Assembly (NCBI GenBank): GCA_022758945.1
Contig: JAEMQE010000229.1
Coordinates: 1-9,009 of the forward strand
DNA from: Lentimicrobium sp.
GTDB taxonomy: Bacteria; Bacteroidota; Bacteroidia; Flavobacteriales; Flavobacteriaceae
Direction of reading: 5' to 3'
DNA: 9,009 nt
Each line of letters starts with the position of its first letter. Within the stretch, counting starts at the first letter, position 1. Positions 1 to 7,862 of this stretch are shown in pieces. Below the pieces are notes generated by a model. The model worked only from the letters and a program-made list of their open reading frames with translations, was not told the DNA's origin and did no database searches. The position numbers and the translations under genes are program-made.

Positions 1-178
1 GAAGATATAACAAACAAAGAGGTAATAATGTTTTTAATTCTCATGATTAGGATATTATTTTAAAGTAAAATTTAACAAAAACTTGTAAGCAAATGTATAT
101 AATAAAAATTATAAATGTAGATTTGTAGTCCTTAAGAATTTTTATTTCTTATGAATATGAATTAATTTATTATTAAAT
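1..178. other. Upstream intergenic region, possibly with the tail of a preceding gene
   Basis: No complete gene is visible here. Two plus-strand frames are open from the left edge: one runs to a TAA at 61-63 and one to a TAG at 48-50. The latter encodes a hydrophilic tail ending in QRGNNVFNSHD and could be the C-terminus of an upstream gene, but about 15 codons are too few to decide. The rest is very A/T-rich, as is usual for flavobacterial intergenic DNA. I saw no clear operator, riboswitch or Pho-box-like repeat. Confidence 0.5.
118..125 (+). promoter_or_regulatory. Candidate -7 element for the receptor operon
   Basis: TAGATTTG matches the Bacteroidota -7 consensus TAnnTTTG, as recognised by the phylum's primary sigma factor. 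It would place transcription start near 131, giving a leader of about 48 bases before the ATG at 179. A good -33 TTG at the usual distance of roughly 17-23 bases is missing: the nearest TTG, at 83-85, is 32 bases upstream. The call therefore rests on one half-site, and the operon may need an activator or use another promoter. Confidence 0.35.
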
Positions 179-2941
179 ATGAAAAAAATTATTATTAGCA
201 CATTATTTGTAATGCAAGTAGTGTTTGCTTTTGGACAATCTAATACTGGTGTTGCTGGTAAAGTGGTCGACTCCAAAACACAGAAACCAATGCAAAGTGT
301 TATTGTATCGATTCAAAACACAAATTTAATGCAACTTACAGACTCAAACGGAAAATTCTCTTTTGATAAAGTGGAAGTTGGAAATCAATTATTACGTATT
401 AGAACTAATGGTTACAAAGAACAATTACTTCAAATTGAAATTACCGAAGGGCAACTATTAGATTTAGGTGTTGTAGTTTTAGAAGAAGACATCACTCAAG
501 AAAAACAATCGGTGTTAATTGCCCTTACTGATAATGATTTAAGCGATGACAATAGTGGTTCCGAAAGTACTGCAGGTTTGCTTCAAGCATCAAAAGACAT
601 CTTTTTGCAAGCAGCTGCGTATAATTTTGGCGCAACTAGATTTAGCGTAAGAGGTATTGACAATGAATACTCAAATGTAATGATAAATGGTGTCACAATG
701 AACCGTGTTTCCGATGGAAGACCACAGTATGGCGACTGGGGAGGTTTAAATGATGCCACTCGAAATCAGGAATTCACAAATGGCTCGGCTCCATCTGATT
801 ACGCTTTTGGTGCAATCGCTGGTACACAATTTATAACTACCCGAGCATCCGTTTATAGACCCGGAACAAGAATTTCTTACCTAAACACGAACACCAATTA
901 TAGTGATAGAGTTATGGCAACTCACGCTTCGGGAATGGATAAAAATGGCTGGGCTTATGTTATTTCTGGTGGAAGACGTTGGGCTCAAAATGGGTATTAC
1001 GAAGGAACTACTTATGATGCAAATTCTTTGTTTGCCAGTGTAGAAAAGAGAATTAATGACAAACACAGCATCAACTTTACCTCGATTTATGCACAAAATA
1101 AAAGAGGCAAAAATTCTCCAAATACCGCAGAACAAACTGATTTAGCAGGTGAAAAATACAATTCTTATTGGGGTTACCAAGAAGGCGAAAAAAGAAATTC
1201 AAGAGTTAAAAAAACCGAAGAGCCTATGTTTATGTTGGCTCACTATTGGAAAGTTAGTCCAAAAACAAACATAAATACTACAGTTTCTTACCAAATAGGT
1301 GAAATAGGAAATAGCCGTATAGATTACACAAAATCGGACAATCCTGATCCTACATATTACAGAAAATTACCAAGTTATTGGACTAATTATTTTGATGCTA
1401 ATCATAATTATGTTGGTAACACTCCTGAATATATTGCAAAAGCAGAACAACAAAAAGCTCTTTTTCTAGACAATAAGCAATTAGACTGGAAAGATATGTA
1501 CAGAATCAATCAAGAAAATGTTGCAAATGGTAGCCGTATGGTTTTGTACGAAGACAGAAGCGATGAAAACATAGCTACATTCAATACGAGATTGAACTCT
1601 CAGCTTTCGGATAATGTTATATTAATTGCTGGGGCAAATTATTTAGATTCTAAAACAAAGAATTTCAAAAATATGATTGACCTTTTAGGAGGAACATACT
1701 TTACAGACGTTAGTACTTTTGGAAAAGGAGATCAACAGCAATCAGATTTGAACAATCCAAATAGAACCTTGGGAGTTGGCGAACATTATGGATACAATTA
1801 TAACATTGATGTTACTAGATTAGATGCTTTTACCCAATTTAAATTTACATACAAGAAAGTAGATTTTTATCTTGCCCAATCCTTTTCACGTTCAAGCTAT
1901 CAAAGAGATGGTTTGTATAAAAACGGTTATTATCCAGACAATTCTTATGGAAAAAGCGATAAAATTTACTTCGACAACTTTGGTTTCAAAGGAGGATTGA
2001 CTTATAAATTAACAGGAAGAAATTTTATTGACTTCAACACCATTTATATGACCAAAGCTCCAAACTCTAAAGATGTATTCCCAAATTCTCGTGCAAATAA
2101 TGAAATAACTCCAGATATCACTAACGAAACCATTAAAGGTGTAGATTTAAGTTATATTGTTAAAGCTCCAAAATTTAAAGCTCGTTTTACAGGATATTTC
2201 TCTGAAACATTAAACTCAACCGACATTAGTTTCTATTATGCAGATGCTGTAGGAGGAAATGGTGCTTTTGTATCAGAAGTTGTAACTGGAGTGAACAAAA
2301 AAAACAGAGGAATAGAAGCTGGTCTTGAATACCAACTAACCTCAACCATCAAAGTTACCGGAGTTGCCGCTTATGGAGAATATACCATAACAAATAATCC
2401 AAATGTAACCGTGACTGATGATGCATCAGCAACTACAACTGATTTAGGAAAAGCAGCTTTTATGGGATTGAAACAAGCCGGAATGCCACAACAAGCCTAC
2501 TCTGTTGGAATAGAATACAGAGATCCCAAATTTTGGTGGATTGGTGCAAATGCTAATTATATAGCTGATAATTATCTTGACATATCGGCAATTAGAAGAA
2601 CTTCTAACTATTATAACTATGATGCTACAACAAATTATAGACCAATAGATCAAGCATTGGCAGATAGTTATTTGAAACAAGAAAAATTTGACTCTTTTTA
2701 CCTGGTTAATTTAATAGGTGGAAAATCTTGGAGATTTAAAGAAAAAACTTTGGGGCTTTTTGCTAACGTAAATAATGTTTTTGATATTACTTATAAAACT
2801 GGCGGTTTCGAACAATCAAGAAATTCTAATTATACCACAGATTATGAAGACCATCAAAGTGGTTCTTATGGCAAATTTTCGCCAAAATACTTTTATGGTT
2901 ACGGAAGAACGTATATGGTAAATGTTTATTTAACCTTTTAA
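179..2941 (+). CDS. TonB-dependent outer-membrane receptor with carboxypeptidase-regulatory-like N-terminal domain
   Basis: This is a 920-residue outer-membrane active-transport receptor that would import a ligand using energy from TonB-ExbBD. Residues 1 to about 20 are a signal peptide (MKKIIISTLF..., ending near AFGQ). Residues about 24-105 form a carboxypeptidase-regulatory-like beta-sandwich (GKVVDSKTQKPMQSVIVSIQ), the usual N-terminal extension of Bacteroidota receptors. An acidic linker follows, then the plug at about 130-240, with FSVRGID at 155-161 and VMINGV shortly after. The rest is a long beta-barrel with many Tyr/Asn/Gly-rich strands, ending in VNVYLTF; the terminal Phe is the typical outer-membrane assembly signal. 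The ATG at 179 directly precedes the signal peptide. The lipoprotein gene follows after 11 bases, so co-transcription is likely. There is no SusD neighbour and I did not see SusC-type signatures, so I do not call it SusC. The ligand is unknown; the neighbouring secreted nuclease suggests nucleic-acid products, which is inference. Confidence 0.93.
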   Translation: MKKIIISTLFVMQVVFAFGQSNTGVAGKVVDSKTQKPMQSVIVSIQNTNLMQLTDSNGKFSFDKVEVGNQLLRIRTNGYKEQLLQIEITEGQLLDLGVVVLEEDITQEKQSVLIALTDNDLSDDNSGSESTAGLLQASKDIFLQAAAYNFGATRFSVRGIDNEYSNVMINGVTMNRVSDGRPQYGDWGGLNDATRNQEFTNGSAPSDYAFGAIAGTQFITTRASVYRPGTRISYLNTNTNYSDRVMATHASGMDKNGWAYVISGGRRWAQNGYYEGTTYDANSLFASVEKRINDKHSINFTSIYAQNKRGKNSPNTAEQTDLAGEKYNSYWGYQEGEKRNSRVKKTEEPMFMLAHYWKVSPKTNINTTVSYQIGEIGNSRIDYTKSDNPDPTYYRKLPSYWTNYFDANHNYVGNTPEYIAKAEQQKALFLDNKQLDWKDMYRINQENVANGSRMVLYEDRSDENIATFNTRLNSQLSDNVILIAGANYLDSKTKNFKNMIDLLGGTYFTDVSTFGKGDQQQSDLNNPNRTLGVGEHYGYNYNIDVTRLDAFTQFKFTYKKVDFYLAQSFSRSSYQRDGLYKNGYYPDNSYGKSDKIYFDNFGFKGGLTYKLTGRNFIDFNTIYMTKAPNSKDVFPNSRANNEITPDITNETIKGVDLSYIVKAPKFKARFTGYFSETLNSTDISFYYADAVGGNGAFVSEVVTGVNKKNRGIEAGLEYQLTSTIKVTGVAAYGEYTITNNPNVTVTDDASATTTDLGKAAFMGLKQAGMPQQAYSVGIEYRDPKFWWIGANANYIADNYLDISAIRRTSNYYNYDATTNYRPIDQALADSYLKQEKFDSFYLVNLIGGKSWRFKEKTLGLFANVNNVFDITYKTGGFEQSRNSNYTTDYEDHQSGSYGKFSPKYFYGYGRTYMVNVYLTF

Positions 2942-2952
2942 AATTAATCATT

Positions 2953-4368
2953 ATGAAAAATAAAATCAAAAATATATGTGTCATTATTGCATCAGCTGGA
3001 TTGTTAACAAGCTGTGTGAATGATACATTTAACACCCCAGTTCAAGACGCTTGTGTTAGTCCTGGATTGACAAAAACCAAAACAATTGCAGATATTTATG
3101 CCATTGCTAAAAACCCTGTGGCAACACCGCCAAGCATAGTTCCAAACACGCCAACTTACACCGCTGACGATATCATCGAAGCTTATGTGGTTTCAAGTGA
3201 TGAAGGAGGGAATTTTTATAAAAGCATGTATTTCCAAGCTGTTGATGGCTCTAAAGGATTTAACCTTTCTGTTGATGAAGTAAATGCTTATACCAAACAT
3301 TTTCAACCCGGTAAAAAAGTATTTTTAAAACTAAAAGGTTTGGCTTATGCAAATCCAACTAGTTATGGTGTTGGTTTAATTTTTGGTGCAAAACCTACAG
3401 AGCAATATGCTGTTGATAGATTGTCAGGTTTAGAATATAAAAACTATTTAATTCCTTCTTGCGATGTTGTTAGCGAAGACGCTATTGTTCATAAAATCAC
3501 ATTAGCTCAAGCTTTCAGCGATACTTATTTGAATACTTTGATAGAAATTGATAATGTACAATTTACTGACGAAGCAGCAGGTGGAACTTATGACTCAAAT
3601 TTAACAGACACTTATGATTCCAGTATTTATATTACAGACGGAGGCGCCAAAACTTTAACCATTAGAACTAGTAGATTTGCTAATTTTGCAGGTTCTAAAG
3701 TTCCTACTGGAAAAGGAAAAATAAGAGGTGTGTTGACTAAATACAACTCTACTTATCAAATTATTATGAGAACGGAAAGAGATGCAAATATGCCAAATCC
3801 AAGAGTCGATTATACTCCTGTAATTGTTGGGGCAAATTCAACGGTTTTCCCTGGAACTGTAAACGAAACTTTCGAAAGTTATACCTCTACTCCTTCACAA
3901 ACTAATTTTCCAAATTATATAAACGATGCGGCAATTGGTTCGAGATATTGGGGAGTGATGACATTTAGTTCTAATAAATACATTCAAATGACCTCATTTG
4001 GATCTGGTGGAGCGAATAATACTTATTTATTTGTCCCAGTTAATATGACAGCAGCAAATAATTTTTCATTCAAATCGAATATGGGTTATTGGAATGGTGC
4101 AGTTTTGAATGTATATTATGTTTTGGCAACTGATTATACCGCTGGAGGAAAAGTAGATGTTAGTAAAATGGTTAATATTACTTCCAAGTTTACAATCCCG
4201 ACAACTCCTACTTCTGGTTATGGAACTTCATTTACATCAAGTGGTGTTTATGCTATTCCGGCAACTGTAACGGGTAATGGTTATTTTGTATTTGAATATG
4301 CAGGAAATGCAAACGCTTTTCCAGCAGTAACTACTACCTTACAATTAGATAATATTACAGTGAATTAA
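2953..4368 (+). CDS. DUF5689-type lipoprotein with choice-of-anchor-J-like C-terminal domain
   Basis: This 471-residue protein is probably anchored in the outer membrane. Residues 1-21 are a lipoprotein signal with lipobox LTSC, giving lipidated Cys21. The following residues, VNDTF, are acidic/aromatic and could act as a Bacteroidota surface-export signal, though this is weak. Residues about 40-285 resemble DUF5689: IIEAYVVSSDEGGNFYKSMYFQ and later KGKIRGVLTKYNSTYQIIMR have the strand pattern of OB-like domains often found with extracellular nucleases. From about residue 304 (NETFESY) to the end the pattern fits a choice-of-anchor-J/jelly-roll domain, ending LQLDNITVN. It starts 11 bases after the receptor gene and is followed by a terminator, so the two form one unit. 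It may be the receptor's surface partner, as SusD is for SusC. Function is unproven; a nucleic-acid-binding role is inferred from the fold resemblance and the nuclease gene next door. Confidence 0.82.
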   Translation: MKNKIKNICVIIASAGLLTSCVNDTFNTPVQDACVSPGLTKTKTIADIYAIAKNPVATPPSIVPNTPTYTADDIIEAYVVSSDEGGNFYKSMYFQAVDGSKGFNLSVDEVNAYTKHFQPGKKVFLKLKGLAYANPTSYGVGLIFGAKPTEQYAVDRLSGLEYKNYLIPSCDVVSEDAIVHKITLAQAFSDTYLNTLIEIDNVQFTDEAAGGTYDSNLTDTYDSSIYITDGGAKTLTIRTSRFANFAGSKVPTGKGKIRGVLTKYNSTYQIIMRTERDANMPNPRVDYTPVIVGANSTVFPGTVNETFESYTSTPSQTNFPNYINDAAIGSRYWGVMTFSSNKYIQMTSFGSGGANNTYLFVPVNMTAANNFSFKSNMGYWNGAVLNVYYVLATDYTAGGKVDVSKMVNITSKFTIPTTPTSGYGTSFTSSGVYAIPATVTGNGYFVFEYAGNANAFPAVTTTLQLDNITVN

Positions 4369-4386
4369 TTGTTTTTGAATAAATCT

Positions 4387-4419
4387 AAAAAGGCTTCCTC
4401 AATTTCGGAAGCCTTTTTT
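4387..4419 (+). terminator. Intrinsic terminator after the receptor-lipoprotein operon
   Basis: GGCTTCC (4392-4398) pairs perfectly with GGAAGCC (4407-4413) around the 8-base loop TCAATTTC. The stem extends by five A-T pairs to 12 bp (4387-4398 with 4407-4418), and a run of six T ends at 4419. It lies 18 bases beyond the lipoprotein stop codon and separates that operon from the endonuclease promoter. The A-run on the 5' side means it could also work on the other strand, but no minus-strand gene is nearby. Confidence 0.92.
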
Positions 4420-4443
4420 GTTTAATCATAATTGAAAAAATAC

Positions 4444-4475
4444 TTGAAAACCCTTTAATTTAATGACTAACTTTG
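4444..4475 (+). promoter_or_regulatory. Predicted promoter of the endonuclease operon
   Basis: TTG at 4444-4446 (-33) and TAACTTTG at 4468-4475 (-7) are separated by 21 bases and match the Bacteroidota pattern TTG-N17-23-TAnnTTTG. Transcription would begin near 4482, leaving a short A/T-rich leader of about 15 bases before the ATG at 4497. Its position just after a strong terminator supports a separate start of transcription here. Confidence 0.68.
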
Positions 4476-4496
4476 TTTTCCAAATTTATTTAAAAA

Positions 4497-6461
4497 ATGA
4501 AAAATATCTTTACCCTACTTATTTTCCTTTTCACTTATGTTACCTACGGACAAGTGGTAATCAACGAATTGGATTGCGATACACCAAGCACTGACGACAA
4601 AGAATTTATCGAATTAAAATCAACAACGCCAAATTTTCCGCTTGATGGATATGTTTTGGTTTTCTTCAACGGAAATGTAGCTTCAAGTACAGCAAATAAA
4701 AGCTATTTCACCATCAGTTTAAACGGATTAACTACAGATGCAAATGGAATAATTCTCATTGGAAACACCCTTATTTCTCCTGTTCCAGAAAAAATATTTT
4801 CTGATAATTCTATCCAAAACGGACCAGATGGTGTTGGACTTTATCTAGGAAGCACCTCAGATTTTCCGTTAAATACATTGGCAACCACCACAAATTTAAT
4901 TGATGCATTAGTTTATGACACGGGAACTACCCTAGTGCCAACGTTGCAATCCCTTCTGGGAGTTACTGTTCAAATTAACGAGAATGCTAACAGTTTACAA
5001 ACTACACAATCCATTCAAAGAAAAAACGACGGAACATACGAAACCAAAGCCCCGACTCCCGGTGCCAATAACGACGGAAGCGGAATAATTTTTAACGGGA
5101 TTACAATTGCTGTCAGCACTGTTGATAAAAATGAAGGCGACAGTTTTTCCATTACATTCACAACACAAACCAATGTTACGAATGATTTAACATTTACTTT
5201 TTCATTAAATAATGGAACATTCAACACTTCAGATTTTACCGGAAATACCACTGTTACTATTCCTACGGGTTCGAACACTTTTACAACAACTATTGCTTTA
5301 ACAGATGATATTGTTGACGAAGGTGATGAGGTTTTAAAAATTAAATTTGGCACAATCCCTTCACAATACAATCGGTTAAATGACAATATTTTAATCCGTG
5401 TTATTGATAATGATTATGTAGTAGCGCCTTATGGAACGCCATTAAATCCAACCTATGGAATCGTTTCAAGCACTGCTCCAGCAGGATATTATGATTCTCT
5501 CGAAGGACTTTCTGGTGCTGCTTTAAAACAAGCCGTTCAGAACATTATAGCAAATCCAACCGTTGTTCACGCTCAAAATTATGGTGATATCATTGATATT
5601 CTAAAAAAAGCCGATCAAAATCCATTAAACAGTAACCAAGTTTGGTTGATGTATGTCGAAAAACCACGTTCAAAACTAGATTTTCAAGACACTGGAATCA
5701 ACACCGGAAAATGGAATCGGGAACATATTTACCCACAATCTCGTGGCGGTTATACTGATGGAACTTCAAGTATTCCCGACGGAATAAATGTTTGGTTGCC
5801 TACAAATGCTGATGATATTCTTGCTGGTCACGGTGATGCACACCACATTCGAGCCGAAGATGGTCCAGAAAACAGCTTACGAAGCAATAAAGATTATGGA
5901 TTAACCGGTTACAACGGACCAAGCGGAACAATGGGCTCTTGGAAAGGCGATGTGGCTCGTGCCGTTTTTTATATGGCCGTTCGTTACAATGCTTTGAGCG
6001 TTGTCAATGGCGATATTCCCGACACAACCGTTGGTCAATTGGGCGATTTAGCATCTTTATTATTGTGGAATGGTTTAGATCCTTCGGATGATTTTGAAAT
6101 GAATAGAAATAATTATATTTACACTTGGCAAGTCAACAGAAATCCTTTTATTGATTATCCTGATTTGGCGAATTATATTTGGGGAGCAAAAGCGGGTCAG
6201 GTTTGGCATTTCAATTTGTCAACCAATGATTTTGCCAATCTGAAAGTAAATTTGTATCCAAATCCTGCTAAAAAAACAATTACCATTTCAGGTTTGAATG
6301 AAATGGCAACAATCGAAATTTACAATACCATTGGAGCGAAAATGTTGGAAAAAAATTTCACAGGAGAAACTAAATTGAATATCGATTTTCCTTCAGGAAT
6401 TTATTTTGCTAAAATAAATTCAGGAGATAAAACCGTTGTAAAAAAAATATTAATTGAATAA
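4497..6461 (+). CDS. Secreted endonuclease I family nuclease with lamin-tail, Calx-beta and T9SS sorting domains
   Basis: This 654-residue protein is predicted to cut extracellular DNA, possibly also RNA, at the cell surface or in the medium. Residues 1-19 are a signal peptide ending TYGQ. Residues about 20-150 resemble a lamin-tail domain (VVINELDCDTPSTDDKEFIE). Residues about 198-305 are a Calx-beta domain with the acidic, probably calcium-binding stretch DDIVDEGDE (270-278). Residues about 325-545 are the endonuclease I domain: WNREHIYPQS contains Glu409-His410, where the His is the expected general base, and DAHHIRAEDGPEN at 447-459 supplies Asn459, in the place of the Mg-ligand Asn of the Vibrio nuclease Vvn; RSN follows. 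Residues about 582-654 are a type A T9SS sorting domain (LYPNPA at 586-591, then GIYFAKI and KKILIE). All expected catalytic positions are present. The ATG is chosen because it starts the signal peptide. The LD-carboxypeptidase gene begins 3 bases after the stop. Confidence 0.93.
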   Translation: MKNIFTLLIFLFTYVTYGQVVINELDCDTPSTDDKEFIELKSTTPNFPLDGYVLVFFNGNVASSTANKSYFTISLNGLTTDANGIILIGNTLISPVPEKIFSDNSIQNGPDGVGLYLGSTSDFPLNTLATTTNLIDALVYDTGTTLVPTLQSLLGVTVQINENANSLQTTQSIQRKNDGTYETKAPTPGANNDGSGIIFNGITIAVSTVDKNEGDSFSITFTTQTNVTNDLTFTFSLNNGTFNTSDFTGNTTVTIPTGSNTFTTTIALTDDIVDEGDEVLKIKFGTIPSQYNRLNDNILIRVIDNDYVVAPYGTPLNPTYGIVSSTAPAGYYDSLEGLSGAALKQAVQNIIANPTVVHAQNYGDIIDILKKADQNPLNSNQVWLMYVEKPRSKLDFQDTGINTGKWNREHIYPQSRGGYTDGTSSIPDGINVWLPTNADDILAGHGDAHHIRAEDGPENSLRSNKDYGLTGYNGPSGTMGSWKGDVARAVFYMAVRYNALSVVNGDIPDTTVGQLGDLASLLLWNGLDPSDDFEMNRNNYIYTWQVNRNPFIDYPDLANYIWGAKAGQVWHFNLSTNDFANLKVNLYPNPAKKTITISGLNEMATIEIYNTIGAKMLEKNFTGETKLNIDFPSGIYFAKINSGDKTVVKKILIE

Positions 6462-6464
6462 AAT

Positions 6465-7472
6465 ATGCAGACTATTCGATTTGCTTTTATAAATAGAAAG
6501 GCTGTTTTTTATAAACTTCTAATGCTTATTTTTGTTTTACAATTTTCCAATATTCAAGCGCAAACACCCATGAAAATTCCGCCTAGTTTACAAAAAGGAG
6601 ATACAATAGCTATTTTGGCAACAGCCCGAAAAAACATCGACGACAATCTAAATCCAGCTATAGATTTATTGCACAGTTGGGGATTGGAAGTCGTAATTGG
6701 GAAAACCATTGGTTTAGACAATAATCAGTTAGCGGGAACTGATGCACAACGAGCCGAAGATTTTCAACATCAGTTGGATAATCCAAATATCAAAGCAATT
6801 TGGTGTGTTAAAGGTGGTTACGGCACGGTACGAATAATAGATTTAATAGATTTTACCAAATTCAAGCAAAACCCAAAATGGATTGTTGGTTTCAGCGATG
6901 CCACAGTAATTCACAGTTATCTTAACAAATTAAATATCGCTTCCATTCACGGCGCAATGCCTATAACAGTTGCAAAAGCAACGCCAGAAACCATCGAAAG
7001 TTTGCGAAAAGCGCTTTTTGGCGAAAGCCTGAAATACAGTATTCCTTTTGATTCCTCTAATAAGTTAGGGAATGCCAAAGGGGAAATCGTGGGCGGAAAT
7101 TTATCTATTTTATATAGTTTGATGGGTTCCAATGCTCAAATTGATTGCAAAGGAAAAATTCTTTTCATCGAAGATATTGATGAATATTTATACCATATCG
7201 ACCGAATGATGATGAGCCTCAAACGTTGCGGTTGCTTTGATAATTTGAATGGTTTGATTGTTGGTGGAATGACAAAAATGAGAGATAACGATATTCCTTG
7301 GGGGAAAAATGCCAACCAAATTATTGAAGACATAACCCAAAAATATTCTTTCCCGATTATTTATAATTTTCCTGCGGGACACATTCACGACAACAGAGCC
7401 TTGATTTTTGGCAAACAGGTTACACTTAAAATTAATGATAAAGAAACTACTTTGACATTCGATTCATATTAA
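6465..7472 (+). CDS. LD-carboxypeptidase (peptidase family S66) with signal-peptide-like N-terminus
   Basis: This enzyme family cleaves the L,D-bond before the terminal D-Ala of peptidoglycan tetrapeptides during cell-wall recycling. GDTIAILATAR opens the conserved domain. The catalytic Ser-Glu-His triad can be placed as Ser144 (GFSDAT), Glu236 (FIEDIDEY) and His306 (PAGHIHDN), with spacing like that of Pseudomonas LdcA. WCVKGGYGTVRI is the usual conserved segment before the nucleophile. The full reading frame gives 335 residues, while cytosolic members are nearer 300. The extra N-terminus is hydrophobic (KLLMLIFVLQFSNIQAQ) and looks like a signal peptide cleaved after QAQ, which would place the enzyme in the periplasm. 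The alternative start Met36 (ATG at 6570, MKIPPSLQKGD) would give a cytosolic 300-residue form. I prefer the long form because of the signal-like sequence and the 3-base spacing to the endonuclease gene. The name ldcA is not assigned because S66 also includes microcin-immunity relatives. Confidence 0.9.
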   Translation: MQTIRFAFINRKAVFYKLLMLIFVLQFSNIQAQTPMKIPPSLQKGDTIAILATARKNIDDNLNPAIDLLHSWGLEVVIGKTIGLDNNQLAGTDAQRAEDFQHQLDNPNIKAIWCVKGGYGTVRIIDLIDFTKFKQNPKWIVGFSDATVIHSYLNKLNIASIHGAMPITVAKATPETIESLRKALFGESLKYSIPFDSSNKLGNAKGEIVGGNLSILYSLMGSNAQIDCKGKILFIEDIDEYLYHIDRMMMSLKRCGCFDNLNGLIVGGMTKMRDNDIPWGKNANQIIEDITQKYSFPIIYNFPAGHIHDNRALIFGKQVTLKINDKETTLTFDSY

Positions 7473-7481
7473 AAAATCTAA

Positions 7482-7841
7482 ATGGCCGAGCACAACGACT
7501 TAGGGAAATTAGGAGAAGAATTGGCTGTTGAATTTCTACAGAAAAATGGCTATGAAATTCTGGAAACCAACTGGACTTTTCAGAAAGCAGAAATCGACAT
7601 TATTGCCAAAAAAGAGAATATACTTGCCATTGTTGAAGTAAAAACGCGTTCTTCATTAGATTTTGGTTTGCCGCAAGACTTTGTAAAACCTAAAAAAATC
7701 CAACTTTTAGTAAAAGCTGTAAACGAATATGTCATTTCAAACAATCTGGATATTGAAGTTCGTTTTGACATCATTGCTGTTCATAAAGAAGGCAAATCTT
7801 TTGCTATCGAACATTTAATTGATGCTTTTTATCATTTTTAA
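7482..7841 (+). CDS. YraN family protein (UPF0102), predicted nuclease-fold protein
   Basis: This is a small cytosolic protein of 119 residues, the normal length for the family. LGKLGEELAVEFLQKNGYEIL at residues 7-27 is the conserved N-terminal helix region; AEIDIIA (36-42) and VEVKTR (51-56) form the hallmark core of the restriction-endonuclease-like fold, giving the metal-binding pattern Asp39...Glu52-x-Lys54. The C-terminal part (VRFDIIAV) completes the fold. The family is found throughout bacteria, and its substrate and role are not well established; Holliday-junction-resolvase-like folds are related. It begins 9 bases after the LD-carboxypeptidase stop, so it is probably the last gene of that operon. 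The start at 7482 places the conserved LGxxGE motif near the N-terminus, as in homologues. I see no strong terminator after it. Confidence 0.92.
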   Translation: MAEHNDLGKLGEELAVEFLQKNGYEILETNWTFQKAEIDIIAKKENILAIVEVKTRSSLDFGLPQDFVKPKKIQLLVKAVNEYVISNNLDIEVRFDIIAVHKEGKSFAIEHLIDAFYHF

Positions 7842-7862
7842 CTTCAAATAATTGGTGTTGAA

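Noticed and set aside
1..63. Open frame from the left edge, 20 codons to TAA
   Set aside because: The other frame, ending at 50, is at least as plausible, and neither is long enough to be called as a partial gene.
881..1135. Minus-strand 84-aa frame inside the receptor gene
   Set aside because: It is a shadow of a well-supported coding frame; the translation is not like a known protein and there is no promoter.
179..2941. SusC/RagA glycan receptor with SusD partner
   Set aside because: No SusD-like gene follows, and the adjacent lipoprotein has a beta-rich, DUF5689-like sequence instead.
5015..5386. Minus-strand 123-aa frame inside the endonuclease gene
   Set aside because: It is antisense to the Calx-beta region; the Val/Ser-rich translation follows from the complementary codons of Thr/Asn-rich strands.
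7136..7388. Two overlapping minus-strand frames within the LD-carboxypeptidase gene
   Set aside because: Both are shadows of the conserved S66 domain, which has intact catalytic residues on the plus strand.
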